Position numbers and translations under genes: made by a program. Below are positions 20,778 through 30,183 of a DNA stretch of 64,000 nucleotides, piece after piece. The notes beneath the pieces were generated by a model. The model was not told the origin of the DNA, did not search any database, and saw only the letters and a list, made by a program, of their open reading frames with translations. Source of the stretch: Blattabacterium cuenoti (GTDB lineage: Bacteria; Bacteroidota; Bacteroidia; Flavobacteriales; Blattabacteriaceae); the NCBI RefSeq assembly GCF_014252295.1, contig NZ_CP059215.1:451681-515680 (forward strand), read 5' to 3'. How positions within the stretch are numbered: position 1 is the stretch's first letter; each line of letters starts with the position of its first letter.

Positions 20778-23216
20778 ATGAATAGAAATAAAAAGTTTTC
20801 TTATAAAAAAAAAGAAGAAACTCCATTGATAAAACAATATAATAATATTAAAAATAAATATCCAGATACTATTTTATTATTTCAAGTTGGAGATTTTTAC
20901 GAAATATTTGGAAAAGACGCAGTTATATGTTCAAAAATATTAAATATTGTTTTGACTAAACGATCTAATATTCATTTAGCAGGATTTCCTTACCACTCAT
21001 TAAATAATTATTTGCCAAAATTAATACGATCAAGATTACGGGTAGCAATTTGTGATCAACTAGAAGAACCTCAAAAAGGTAAGAATCTTGTTAAAAGAGG
21101 AGTTACTGAATTGGTAACTCCAGGAATAACTATAAATGAAAATATTTTACAAACAAAATCAAACAATTTTTTAGCTTCTATCCATGTTGGATATAAAAAA
21201 TTGGGATTAAGCCTTTTAGACATTTCTACGGGAGAATTTTTTCTAACAGAAGATGAAGAAAATAATGTGTTACAATATTTAAAATTTTTTAACCCCAGCG
21301 AAATTCTTTTTCAAAGAAAAGAAAAAAGATTTTTTGATAAATTATTGAAAAACAAATATTATACTTTTTTAATGGAAAACTGGATATTTAATTATGAATT
21401 TGCATATGAACAACTTATATCTCATTTTAAAACGAATTCTCTAAAAGGATTTGGAATCGATAATTTAAAATTAGGAATTATTTCTTCTGGAGTAATATTA
21501 TCTTATTTACATAATACACAACACTTCAATATAAAACATATTTCTAATATACAAAGAATAAAAAAAGAAGAACATATGTGGATCGATGATTTTACTTTTC
21601 GTAATTTAGAAATATTTAATTCTCTAAATAAAGAAGGAGTTCCTTTAATCAATATTTTGGATCATACAACCACTCCTATGGGAAGTAGATTATTAAAAAA
21701 TTGGATTCTTTTTCCTCTAGTAAACATTTTTTGTATAAAAAAACGACATAAAATAGTACAGGAACTACATTCTAATAATATAGTACGGAATTTTATAAAA
21801 AAAAAACTTAAAAATGTTTATGATATAGAAAGAATAATTGCAAAAATGGTTATTAGAAAAATAACTCCTCGTGAAATATATACATTACATAAATCAGTAA
21901 CTTCCATAACTGAAATAAAAGAAAAAATTTTATCTCAAGAATCTAAAGTTCTCGTAGATATAGGAAAATCTTTTAAAGATTGCAAAACAATATCTGATAA
22001 AATTGTTAAAACCATAGAGGATAATACTCCAAATCAAATTGAAAAAGGAAAAGGAAATGTAATTATAAAAGGAGTCTCTAAAGAATTAGATCAAATTCGT
22101 GTTCTTTATTTCTCACAAAAAGAATATTTGGAAAAGCTATGTAAAATAGAACAAAAAAACACAGGAATAAACAATTTAAAAATTGGATACAATAACATTT
22201 TTGGATACTTTTTTGAAGTAAGAAATCCAAAAAAACATCATATTCCATCTCATTGGTTTCAAAAACAAACTTTATCTAATTCTGGAAGATATATAACCAA
22301 AGAGTTAAAAAATTATGAACTGAAAATTTTAAATGCAGAGCAAAAAATATTCTTTTTGGAAAAAGAAATATTTAATAATTTAATTAGTGAAATTTTAGAA
22401 TATTTAGAATATTTACAAACAAATGCTAAAAAAATTGCAATATTAGACGTTTTATGTTCTTTTTCCAATATTGCATTAGAAAATAATTACGTAAAACCAA
22501 AAATTAATCATTCTTCAAAAATATATATTTTAAAAGGAAGACATCCAGTTATAGAAAGACAATTTTTATCCAAAATATCTTATATACCAAATGATGTTAT
22601 TTTAAATAAATCAGATCAACAAATTATGGTTATTACAGGACCAAATATGTCAGGTAAATCTGCTATTTTGCGACAAACAGCAATTATCATATTAATGACC
22701 CATATTGGAAGCTTTGTTCCGGCTCAATATGCAGAGATAGGATTAATAGATAAAATATTTAGCAGAGTAGGAGCTTCTGATAATATTTCTTTGGGAGAAT
22801 CTACTTTTATGGTAGAAATGAACGAAACGGCAAATATACTAAATAATATCTCCCATAGAAGCTTTCTTATCTTAGATGAGATAGGAAGAGGAACAAGCAC
22901 TTACGATGGAATTTCAATAGCTAAATCTATCGTTGAATTTTTACATGAGAGTCAATTACGCCCTTTAACTCTATTTGCTACTCATTATCACGAATTAAAT
23001 GAAATGAGTTCTATCTTTAAAAGAATAAAAAATTATCATGTTTCTGTAAAAAAAATTGATGATGATATTATTTTTATGCGAAAATTAATAACTGGAGGAA
23101 GCGAACATAGTTTTGGTATTCACGTAGCAAAAATATCAGGAATGCCTATTAAAATTATTAATAGAGCAAAAGAAATATTGAAAACATTCAAAATAGAAAA
23201 AAGTAAAAACAAATGA
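20778..23216 (+). CDS. mutS: DNA mismatch repair protein MutS
   Basis: 812 residues. The mismatch-binding GDFYEIF (the F-x-E motif, about residue 41), connector and lever regions, Walker A GPNMSGKSAILRQ (about 620), Walker B LILDEIGRGTSTYDG and the ATHYHEL switch are intact. It appears to be a full mismatch recognition ATPase, somewhat shorter at the C-terminus than the enterobacterial protein, where the tetramer and clamp contacts lie. It stands alone; mutL is not in this window. Retention of mismatch repair in so small a genome makes the homopolymer problems listed elsewhere more noteworthy. Confidence 0.97.
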   Translation: MNRNKKFSYKKKEETPLIKQYNNIKNKYPDTILLFQVGDFYEIFGKDAVICSKILNIVLTKRSNIHLAGFPYHSLNNYLPKLIRSRLRVAICDQLEEPQKGKNLVKRGVTELVTPGITINENILQTKSNNFLASIHVGYKKLGLSLLDISTGEFFLTEDEENNVLQYLKFFNPSEILFQRKEKRFFDKLLKNKYYTFLMENWIFNYEFAYEQLISHFKTNSLKGFGIDNLKLGIISSGVILSYLHNTQHFNIKHISNIQRIKKEEHMWIDDFTFRNLEIFNSLNKEGVPLINILDHTTTPMGSRLLKNWILFPLVNIFCIKKRHKIVQELHSNNIVRNFIKKKLKNVYDIERIIAKMVIRKITPREIYTLHKSVTSITEIKEKILSQESKVLVDIGKSFKDCKTISDKIVKTIEDNTPNQIEKGKGNVIIKGVSKELDQIRVLYFSQKEYLEKLCKIEQKNTGINNLKIGYNNIFGYFFEVRNPKKHHIPSHWFQKQTLSNSGRYITKELKNYELKILNAEQKIFFLEKEIFNNLISEILEYLEYLQTNAKKIAILDVLCSFSNIALENNYVKPKINHSSKIYILKGRHPVIERQFLSKISYIPNDVILNKSDQQIMVITGPNMSGKSAILRQTAIIILMTHIGSFVPAQYAEIGLIDKIFSRVGASDNISLGESTFMVEMNETANILNNISHRSFLILDEIGRGTSTYDGISIAKSIVEFLHESQLRPLTLFATHYHELNEMSSIFKRIKNYHVSVKKIDDDIIFMRKLITGGSEHSFGIHVAKISGMPIKIINRAKEILKTFKIEKSKNK

Positions 23217-23292
23217 AATTAAAAACTGATTATATCATTAAAATAATTTGCTATATATATAAAAGTGTTTTTAACTTAGTATTATTAATTTA

Positions 23293-23365
23293 GCGAGAAT
23301 AGCTCAGTTGGTAGAGCGCGACCTTGCCAAGGTCGAGGTCGCGGGTTCAAATCCCGTTTCTCGCT
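23293..23365 (+). tRNA. tRNA-Gly(GCC)
   Basis: Acceptor GCGAGAA with TTCTCGC, D-arm TAGCTCAGTTGGTAGAGCG, anticodon GCC in CGACCTTGCCAAGGTCG, T-loop TTCAAAT, no encoded CCA. Located 76 bp after mutS and 9 bp before tRNA-Leu. A near-promoter element (TAATTTG) lies about 40 bp upstream, but it is one base short of consensus. Confidence 0.97.
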
Positions 23366-23374
23366 TTTTTTTCA

Positions 23375-23459
23375 ACCTGGGTGGTGGAATTGGTAGACAC
23401 ACAGGACTTAAAATCCTGTGATCATTGCGATCGTACGGGTTCAAATCCCGTCCCGGGTA
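23375..23459 (+). tRNA. tRNA-Leu(TAA)
   Basis: An 85-nt class II tRNA: acceptor ACCTGGG with CCCGGGT, D-arm TGGTGGAATTGGTAGACAC, anticodon TAA in CAGGACTTAAAATCCTG, a variable arm (TGATCATTGCGATCGT), T-loop TTCAAAT, discriminator A, no encoded CCA. Its last 19 bases overlap the antisense 3' end of guaB. Confidence 0.97.
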
Positions 23460-24925
23460 TTGTTATTTAAATAATAGTTTGGAGATTCTTTCGTAATGCT
23501 AACACTATGTGGATGGTTTTCTTTTAATCCTGAATTAGTAATTCTTACAAATTTTCCTTTTTCCATCAGTTCTGTAATAGATGAAACACCACAGTATCCC
23601 ATTCCAGAACGTAATCCTCCACAAATTTGATAAATTGTATCTTTCATTTTTCCTTTATATGGAACTATAGCCTCTATTCCTTCTGGAACAGACTTTTCTT
23701 TAAACTGAAAATAACGATCTTTACTTCCTCTTTTCATAGAAATTAAAGACCCCATACCAACGTAAGTTTTAAACTTTCTACCTTGAAAAATAACTTCTTC
23801 TCCAGGAGATTCATCTGTTCCAGCAAATAAACTTCCAATCATAACAGAACTAGCACCTGCAGCTATAGCTTTTACCACGTCTCCTGAATATCTAATACCT
23901 CCATCAGAAATAACACTAACATTCCTTTGACTTGCGTATTCATACACATCATTAATGGCTGTAATTTGAGGCATTCCTACTCCAGCTATTACTCTTGTTG
24001 TACAAATGGAACCAGATCCTATCCCTACTTTTAAAACAGTAGATCCAGCATTTATCAAATCTTTAGCGCCTTCTTTCGTTACTACATTTCCAGCTAACAA
24101 TGGGATTTCTGGAAAAGAGGAACGTATTGATTTAATAATTTTTAAAATTCTAGTGGAATGACCATGAGCCGAATCTATAGTGATAATATCTACTCCTACT
24201 TTAACTAAAGATTCCACTCTTTCTAAAATATATTTATCTATTCCTACAGCTGCTCCTACACGAAAACGTCCTCTAGAATCTTTGCAAGCATTCGGATGAT
24301 CTATCAAATTGTCGATATCTCTAATTGTGATTAAACCTACTAATTTACTTTCTTCATCTACGATAGGCAATTTTTCTATTCTTTCTTTTAATAAGATATT
24401 TTTTGCTTTTTCTAGAGTTATATTTTTTTTACTAGAAATAATTAAGTTTTCTTTTGTCATTACATTTTCTACTAAAGAATCCAAATCTGTACGATACTTT
24501 ATGTCTCTTCTAGTAATAATTCCTACTAAGGAACGATTTTTTTCTACAACCGGTAATCCTGATATTTTATATCTCTTCATAAGATATTGAGCATGTCTTA
24601 GTGTAGAATCCCTGGAAAGTGTGATAGGATCATCAATCATTCCACTTTCACTTCTTTTTACTTTGTACACTTCTTCTGATTGATTTTTTATACTCATGTT
24701 TTTATGAATTATTCCCATTCCTCCTTCTCTAGCTATAGAGATAGCTAAAGAAGATTCAGTTACTGTATCCATAGCAGCACTTAGTATAGGAATTTTGAGA
24801 GATATATCAGGGGTTAAATAAGTTTTAAGAGAAACTTCTGATGGTAAAATTGAAGAAAAGGAAGGAACTAGTAGAACATCATCAAAAGTTAGAGCTTCTT
24901 TTAAGATCTTTTTATTTAAAGACAT
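23441..24925 (-). CDS. guaB: inosine-5'-monophosphate dehydrogenase
   Basis: 494 residues. Oxidises IMP to XMP, the committed step to [13 protein letters not shown] at the N-terminus, two CBS domains (about 95-205), the catalytic loop [11 protein letters not shown] with its active-site Cys (about 305), and the [11 protein letters not shown] and flap regions are all present. The end is unusual. After SPNYY, where the family normally stops, the frame continues through LNNNTRDGI and uses a TGA formed by the complement of the T-arm of tRNA-Leu, overlapping that gene by 19 bp. The function should be intact. Confidence 0.96.
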   Translation of the reverse strand: MSLNKKILKEALTFDDVLLVPSFSSILPSEVSLKTYLTPDISLKIPILSAAMDTVTESSLAISIAREGGMGIIHKNMSIKNQSEEVYKVKRSESGMIDDPITLSRDSTLRHAQYLMKRYKISGLPVVEKNRSLVGIITRRDIKYRTDLDSLVENVMTKENLIISSKKNITLEKAKNILLKERIEKLPIVDEESKLVGLITIRDIDNLIDHPNACKDSRGRFRVGAAVGIDKYILERVESLVKVGVDIITIDSAHGHSTRILKIIKSIRSSFPEIPLLAGNVVTKEGAKDLINAGSTVLKVGIGSGSICTTRVIAGVGMPQITAINDVYEYASQRNVSVISDGGIRYSGDVVKAIAAGASSVMIGSLFAGTDESPGEEVIFQGRKFKTYVGMGSLISMKRGSKDRYFQFKEKSVPEGIEAIVPYKGKMKDTIYQICGGLRSGMGYCGVSSITELMEKGKFVRITNSGLKENHPHSVSITKESPNYYLNNNTRDGI

Positions 24926-25034
24926 AATTTTTTATTTATAATATATAATTTTGTTGATTTGTTGAGTATATAGTACAATGAAAAAACATAATTTTTCTTT
25001 TTATCAAACTAAAAATTGAATTTTATTGTTTCTA

Positions 25035-25042
25035 TAATTTTG
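25035..25042 (+). promoter_or_regulatory. possible -7 element (TAATTTTG) upstream of the lipoprotein gene
   Basis: Matches TAnnTTTG. A TTG lies 16 bases upstream, shorter than the usual spacing. It is one of two candidate -7 elements in the 205-bp gap between guaB and the lipoprotein gene. Otherwise that gap (24926-25130) holds only AT-rich sequence with no open frame of note. Confidence 0.3.
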
Positions 25043-25094
25043 ATTAGAAAAAAAATACAAGTGGTGATATATTTTTTCATTTCAAATTTTTATA

Positions 25095-25102
25095 TAAATT
25101 TG
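25095..25102 (+). promoter_or_regulatory. possible -7 element (TAAATTTG) of the lipoprotein gene
   Basis: Exact match to TAnnTTTG, 35 bp before the ATG at 25137. The expected -33 position carries TTTT rather than TTTG. Its position and orientation fit transcription of the small gene that follows. Confidence 0.45.
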
Positions 25103-25136
25103 CCCAGAATATGTAATAATTGAAATACTAGTGATT

Positions 25137-25418
25137 ATGATGAAAAAATTAAGAATTACTTTTACTACAATCTTATTGGCGATATTTTTGTTTACTGTAG
25201 GTTGTAATAATAAAAACAAAAATAGTGAAAATACCTCTACTACAACAGAAGAGGAGAAAACAACTAATAATACAGAAAATACAGATTCCAGTTCTACAAA
25301 TACATCTCCTTCTACTTCTAGTGAGGAGACATCAAAAAATAATAATGAAGAAAATGGATCTACATCTGAAAAAGAAAAAGTAACTACTACTGAAGAAAAT
25401 GAAAAAAGCAATAAGTAA
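25137..25418 (+). CDS. putative small lipoprotein with low-complexity Ser/Thr/Asn/Glu tail
   Basis: 93 residues, not recognised as a named family. The N-terminus MMKKLRITFTTILLAIFLF is a charged n-region plus hydrophobic core, followed by TVGC, an imperfect lipobox (Thr at -3 where Leu is usual) with Cys at residue 23. The mature part is almost only Asn, Ser, Thr, Glu and Lys with acidic clusters, suggesting a disordered, surface-exposed or periplasmic segment. Start ATG 25137 or 25140; a GTG at 25131 is also in frame. It has its own candidate promoter and a strong terminator hairpin after it, so it is probably a single-gene transcript. It is the only plus-strand gene between tRNA-Leu and rny. 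It could also be a decaying remnant of a longer lipoprotein gene. Confidence 0.6.
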   Translation: MMKKLRITFTTILLAIFLFTVGCNNKNKNSENTSTTTEEEKTTNNTENTDSSSTNTSPSTSSEETSKNNNEENGSTSEKEKVTTTEENEKSNK

Positions 25419-25432
25419 GTAATAAGTAATTC

Positions 25433-25498
25433 AGTGATGAAAAAAAAGCAAAAAAGATTTACCAAATGGTGAATCTTTTTTGCTTTTTTTTCATCACT
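25433..25498. terminator. 66-bp near-perfect hairpin, probable bidirectional terminator
   Basis: 25433-25463 pairs with 25468-25498: a 31-bp stem with one G-T wobble and a 4-base loop (AAAT). The two arms carry A7 and A6 on one side and T6 and T7 on the other, so each strand has T tracts near the end of the stem. It lies between the 3' ends of the lipoprotein gene (plus) and rplS (minus), where a shared terminator is expected. Confidence 0.75.
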
Positions 25499-25511
25499 AA
25501 TTACGAATATT

Positions 25512-25856
25512 TTAACTCTTCACTCTTGCTTTTTTCCCTTTAAGAGATCTAAAATAATAAATTCTCGATCTTCGAACTTTTCCTTTTTTATTTATTTCTA
25601 TCTTATGTATATTTGGTTGATTCAATAAAAATATACGTTCTATTCCTATTCCGGAACTTATCTTTCTAATAGTAAATGATTTTGTTAATCCTTTTCCTTG
25701 TTTTTTTATAATCACTCCTTTAAATGACTGAATTCTTTTTTTTTCTCCTTCCTTAATTTCAAAAAAAACAGTAATTGTATCTCCAGAATAAAATGGAGGA
25801 AAATCGTTTTTAGAAATGAATTTTTCTTCTGTATATTTAATAAGATTTTGTAACAT
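25512..25856 (-). CDS. rplS: 50S ribosomal protein L19 (bL19)
   Basis: 114 residues. A protein at the 30S-50S interface. FYSGDTITVFFEIKEGEKKR, then FKGVIIKKQG and the C-terminal RSRIYYFRSLKGKKARVK are the usual L19 features. ATG at 25856, with a short gap from glmM upstream. It ends next to the long hairpin at 25433-25498. Confidence 0.97.
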   Translation of the reverse strand: MLQNLIKYTEEKFISKNDFPPFYSGDTITVFFEIKEGEKKRIQSFKGVIIKKQGKGLTKSFTIRKISSGIGIERIFLLNQPNIHKIEINKKGKVRRSRIYYFRSLKGKKARVKS

Positions 25857-25867
25857 AATTAAATGAC

Positions 25868-27256
25868 TTATAATTTCTTTATTTCACACAAAATTTCTTT
25901 TGCTAAAAAATCAGCTCTTTTTTTTGAAAAACTTTCTGTATGTATTCTAATAATTTTTTCAGTATTAGATTTCCTTATATGTATCCATTCATCATTTAAT
26001 AAATCAATTTTAATACCATCACTTAAATTCATTTTCTTTCCTCTATACTTTTTTTTAATTGTTTTTAGTAACATTTGAATATTTTTATGGGAATAAAATC
26101 GAATTTTTTTTTTCGACATAAAATAGCCAGAATATTTTTTTTTTAATTCAGATAATGAAATATTAGAAAGTTTTGCTACTTTTGTTAAGAATAGAGCTAT
26201 TCCTACTAACGCATCTCTTCCATAACGTAATTCAGGATAAACAATTCCTCCGTTTCCTTCTCCACCAATAACAGCATGTACTTCTTTCATTTTTTTGACA
26301 ACGTGAACTTCTCCTACAGAAGTAGAATGATAAGGAACTCCTTTTTTAATGGCAAGATCCTTTAATGAATGAGAAGAAGATAAAGTGGAGACAACGGGTC
26401 CAAATTTATTTTCTAATACATAATCAGCAATAGCAACTAAAGTGTGTTCCTCTCCAAAAAATTCTCCATTTTCACAAATAAATACTACACGATCGACATC
26501 TGGATCCACGGATATACCAAAATGCGCTTTTACTTCTGGTACCTTATTACATATTTCCTTCAAATTCTTTTGAATAGGTTCGGGATTATGAATAAAATCA
26601 CCATGAGGATCACAATGCATTTTAATGATATGGACGCCCAAATGTTCCAAAAGAATAGGAACTGCAATTCCTCCTGCTGAATTAATTCCATCTATAACAA
26701 TTTTGAATTTTGCTTTTTTAATGATATTTTGATCTATAATAGGTAATGAAAGAATTTTTTTTACATGTTTTTGAATGCAATTTCTTTTATGAAAAACATT
26801 TCCTAATTCTTTATAAGAAGAAAATAAAAAATTTTCTTTTTCCGTTATATAAAATAATTTTTGAAAATCATTTTCAGATAAAAATTCTCCGTAAGAATTA
26901 AACATTTTTAATCCATTCCAATTTTTAGGATTATGACTAGCTGTCAACATAACTCCTCCATCTGCTTTCTCATCTATAATAGCTATTCCAACAGTAGGAG
27001 TTGTAGATAAACCAATGTTTATAACATCGACTCCAAGACTTCTGAAAGTAATAATCAAAAATTCTTGAAATAAGGAAGAAGTAATTCTACCATCTCTACC
27101 TAAAATAATAACATATTTTTTCTTTTTTTTATATTTTCTTCTCATCCAGGAAATATATCCCGCAGAAAATTTAATTATATCCACAGGGGAAAATCCTTTT
27201 CCTATTTTTCCTCCTAATGTTCCTCTTATTCCAGATGAAGATTTTACAAGTGTCAA
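25868..27256 (-). CDS. glmM: phosphoglucosamine mutase / phosphohexomutase
   Basis: About 462 residues of the alpha-D-phosphohexomutase superfamily. SSSGIRGTLGG at the N-terminus, the phosphoserine loop TASHNPKNWNGLK (about residue 105), metal-binding DPDVDRV (about 255) and sugar-binding GEGNGG (about 330) are intact. It probably converts glucosamine-6-phosphate to glucosamine-1-phosphate for UDP-GlcNAc, the substrate of murA in this window. A role as phosphomannomutase cannot be excluded. Start taken at TTG 27256 (MTLVKSSSGIRG) by family comparison; the frame also opens from TTG 27289. Confidence 0.9.
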   Translation of the reverse strand: MTLVKSSSGIRGTLGGKIGKGFSPVDIIKFSAGYISWMRRKYKKKKKYVIILGRDGRITSSLFQEFLIITFRSLGVDVINIGLSTTPTVGIAIIDEKADGGVMLTASHNPKNWNGLKMFNSYGEFLSENDFQKLFYITEKENFLFSSYKELGNVFHKRNCIQKHVKKILSLPIIDQNIIKKAKFKIVIDGINSAGGIAVPILLEHLGVHIIKMHCDPHGDFIHNPEPIQKNLKEICNKVPEVKAHFGISVDPDVDRVVFICENGEFFGEEHTLVAIADYVLENKFGPVVSTLSSSHSLKDLAIKKGVPYHSTSVGEVHVVKKMKEVHAVIGGEGNGGIVYPELRYGRDALVGIALFLTKVAKLSNISLSELKKKYSGYFMSKKKIRFYSHKNIQMLLKTIKKKYRGKKMNLSDGIKIDLLNDEWIHIRKSNTEKIIRIHTESFSKKRADFLAKEILCEIKKL

Positions 27257-27313
27257 AAATGAATAAAATTTTCTTTTGTTAAAGAACAAAAATACAAAAT
27301 TAAATTTTGAGGT

Positions 27314-28540
27314 CTATTCAATTTCTACTATTTTAATAGTAGAAATTTTATTAATAATAAATAAAATAGGGAAGAGTATTGTTACAAAACAAATTGAAGT
27401 AATTACTAAATTAATAGTTAAAATATGATTTATATTGATGTAAATTGGAACAAAATCCACAAAATATTGTATTTTGTTCAATGAAACAAAATGAAATTTT
27501 TTTTGGATTACTAATAAAGTAATTCCTATAAAATTTCCTACAATTAATGATGGAATAAATATGTGTAGAACATAAAATATGAATATTTTATGTATAACTT
27601 TATTTTTAGCTCCTAAAGTTTTTAAAATACCTATAGTTCTAATTCTTTCTAAAAAAAGTATTAGTATAAATACCATCATATTTATTACTATTGAAATAAA
27701 AACAATAAAACTAATAATAATAATATTTGTGTCAAACATATTTAACCATTTTATAATTTCATTATTTTTTTGATCATAAATAGTTTGAACTGAAAAATTA
27801 TTAGATATTTTTTTAAAAAAATTTTTTTTGGTATTTCCTTTTTCAAAGGAATACAAAAAAATCTCAAATTTATTGGATAAATCTTCTTTCCATCCATAAA
27901 TCTGTTGAATATGTTTTATATTACCAATAATATATAAATCATCAAATTCTGGAATTCCTGTTTCATATAACCCAGAGACTATAAATTTTTTAGAAATTAC
28001 AATAGGAGATCCTTTTTTTTTAAAAAATAGAAAATCTATTTTTACATTTGATCCTATCTCTAATCCTAATGATAGGGATATTTTTTTGGATAAAACAACG
28101 TTTTTATTAAAATTTTCTTTTGCATCTCGCAAATTTCCCTTGACTAAAAAATATTGAAAAAAAAATGGATTATAATCTTCATATAAACCTTTATATACGT
28201 ATCTTCCCATTTTTTTTTCAGTACAAATAATAACATTATTTTCAATAATTCCATGAATCTGTTTAACAAGATCACATTGAAAATGTTCTTTCAGAAAAAA
28301 ATTTGTTTCTTTTCTAGAAAAAAAAGAATTATTGTTTTTAACAATAAATTGACCTCTAATATTTAAAAATTTGTCTTTGATGATTTTTTTAAATCCAAAT
28401 CCTATAGAAAAAGTCAAAATAATAATAATTAAACCAAAAGATATTGTTGTTTGTGTTATTAAAATTATTGTTCTAAGTCTTTTGTTTGAACCACAATCTT
28501 TCCAAATTGTTCTTTTAGAAAAAAACCATTCAAAATTCAA
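27314..28540 (-). CDS. ABC transporter permease, LolC/LolE-like (MacB/FtsX family)
   Basis: 408 residues. MNFEWFFSKRTI, then a first membrane segment (about 25-48), a long periplasmic domain (about 50-270) and three C-terminal membrane segments (about 275-300, 325-350, 375-400), with the FtsX-like LILFLERIRTIGILKTLGA loop. This is the layout of LolC/LolE, which release lipoproteins from the inner membrane to LolA. The start is TTG 28540; MNFEWF matches family N-termini. The ATPase partner is not nearby. With lspA and the small lipoprotein, it suggests some lipoprotein trafficking is kept. Confidence 0.85.
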   Translation of the reverse strand: MNFEWFFSKRTIWKDCGSNKRLRTIILITQTTISFGLIIIILTFSIGFGFKKIIKDKFLNIRGQFIVKNNNSFFSRKETNFFLKEHFQCDLVKQIHGIIENNVIICTEKKMGRYVYKGLYEDYNPFFFQYFLVKGNLRDAKENFNKNVVLSKKISLSLGLEIGSNVKIDFLFFKKKGSPIVISKKFIVSGLYETGIPEFDDLYIIGNIKHIQQIYGWKEDLSNKFEIFLYSFEKGNTKKNFFKKISNNFSVQTIYDQKNNEIIKWLNMFDTNIIIISFIVFISIVINMMVFILILFLERIRTIGILKTLGAKNKVIHKIFIFYVLHIFIPSLIVGNFIGITLLVIQKKFHFVSLNKIQYFVDFVPIYININHILTINLVITSICFVTILFPILFIINKISTIKIVEIE

Positions 28541-28548
28541 TATTATAT

Positions 28549-30084
28549 CTATTTTAGATCTTCATCATTAAGAAAATCAATCTCATTGTTATATCGAGAT
28601 TCTATATTATTATTGTTTTTATCAAAATATCTAGAAAACGACATAAAAGAATTTTCTTCCCAAACCAATGATTTAGATTTTTCTTCTTCTAAATTCACAA
28701 ATTTTGCTTGATTACTTATAAATCTCAAACGAAATTTATCTAACCCTCCATTTCTATGTTTAGCTATAATTATCTCTGCTTGACCAATGCATGAATCGTT
28801 ATTTCCATCATAATCCCAAATTTTAAATCCGTAATATTCAGGTCTATAAATAAATAAAACAATATCTGCATCTTGTTCAATAGCACCAGATTCACGTAAA
28901 TCAGATAATAAAGGACGTTTACTTCCACCTCTCGTTTCAACAGCTCTAGAAAGTTGAGACAAAGCTATAACAGGGATATCAAGTTCCTTAGCTATAGATT
29001 TTAAATTTCTGGAAATAACTGATATTTCTTGTTCTCTATTTTGTAATTTCAATCCATGATCATTAATAACCATTAATTGTAAATAATCTATTAATATCAA
29101 TTTAACTCCATGCTGAGATATAAAACGACGGCATTTAGAACGTAATCCGAATATAGATAAAGAAGGAGTATCATCTATAAATAAAGGAGCGTTTTTTAAA
29201 TTTTCTGTTTTATTCATTAAGCATTCCCAATCTAATTTAGATAGATTAGCTTTTTTTATTTTTTCTAAAGAAATACCTGTCTCTGATGAAATCAATCTTG
29301 TAATTAATTGAATAGAAGACATCTCCAATGAAAAAACTAAAACAGGAATTTTTTGCTCTATTACAATATTTTCAACCATGGACAACATAAAAGTTGTTTT
29401 TCCCATTCCAGGTCTGGAAGCAATTATAATTAAATCAGAATTTTGCCATCCAGATGTTATTTGATCCATTTTATAAAATCCAGAAGAAATTCCACTTAAT
29501 CTTTCTTTCTCTACTTTTCTTATTTTATCAATAGCTGATTTTACTAAACATTGAGTTGTTTCATGTTTTTTTTCAATCAAATATTTTTGGTTCATTTCAA
29601 AAAGTTTAGATTCTGCATGATCCAAAAGATCAAACACATCTGTACTTTCTTCATAACATTTTTGAATAATATTGGAAGATATATTGATCAACTTTCTTAA
29701 AAGAAATTTTTGTAATACGATCCTACTATGATACTCGATATGCGCAGAAGAAACAACTTTTTGAGTTAATTTTATTAAATAAAATTCTCCTCCTGCTAAT
29801 TCCAACTTCCCATTTTTTCGAAGTTCATTTGAAACAGTATATAGGTCAATAGGATTAGAATTATGATACAATCTTTGTACTGATTCAAAAATTTCTTGAT
29901 GTGCTTTTTTATAAAAGATCTCAGGAAAAAGTATATCAACAATTTCATCTAATCCTTTTTTATCTATCATTATGGATCCTATTATCGCTTCTTCTAAATC
30001 CAATGCTTGAGGAGGAATTTTTCCTGTTTGAATAAGCAAATTATTTTCCTTTTCTTGATTTTGGTTTATCCAAATTTTATTCAT
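28549..30084 (-). CDS. dnaB: replicative DNA helicase
   Basis: About 511 residues. The N-terminal DnaG/loader-interacting domain begins at PQALDLEEAIIGSIMID (about residue 26). The RecA-like hexameric helicase domain has Walker A ASRPGMGKTTFMLS (about 220), Walker B LILIDYLQLM (about 330) and DLRESGAIEQDADIVLFI. There is no intein. I used ATG 30084 (MNKIWINQNQ); the frame also opens from TTG 30099. It lies between accA and the permease gene in a same-strand run. Confidence 0.97.
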   Translation of the reverse strand: MNKIWINQNQEKENNLLIQTGKIPPQALDLEEAIIGSIMIDKKGLDEIVDILFPEIFYKKAHQEIFESVQRLYHNSNPIDLYTVSNELRKNGKLELAGGEFYLIKLTQKVVSSAHIEYHSRIVLQKFLLRKLINISSNIIQKCYEESTDVFDLLDHAESKLFEMNQKYLIEKKHETTQCLVKSAIDKIRKVEKERLSGISSGFYKMDQITSGWQNSDLIIIASRPGMGKTTFMLSMVENIVIEQKIPVLVFSLEMSSIQLITRLISSETGISLEKIKKANLSKLDWECLMNKTENLKNAPLFIDDTPSLSIFGLRSKCRRFISQHGVKLILIDYLQLMVINDHGLKLQNREQEISVISRNLKSIAKELDIPVIALSQLSRAVETRGGSKRPLLSDLRESGAIEQDADIVLFIYRPEYYGFKIWDYDGNNDSCIGQAEIIIAKHRNGGLDKFRLRFISNQAKFVNLEEEKSKSLVWEENSFMSFSRYFDKNNNNIESRYNNEIDFLNDEDLK

Positions 30085-30183
30085 AAAATCATTGTTCAAT
30101 CACTACAGTATATTTTTCATTTCTTCATTTTGGTTTTTAATATTTGTATACACGTTCAATATAATATAAAACTGGTTTTCAGT

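Noticed and set aside
25082-25465. 127-residue minus-strand ORF opposite the lipoprotein gene
   Set aside because: Phe/Val/Ser-rich antisense of a low-complexity Asn/Thr/Glu sequence; it includes the hairpin arm and resembles no family.
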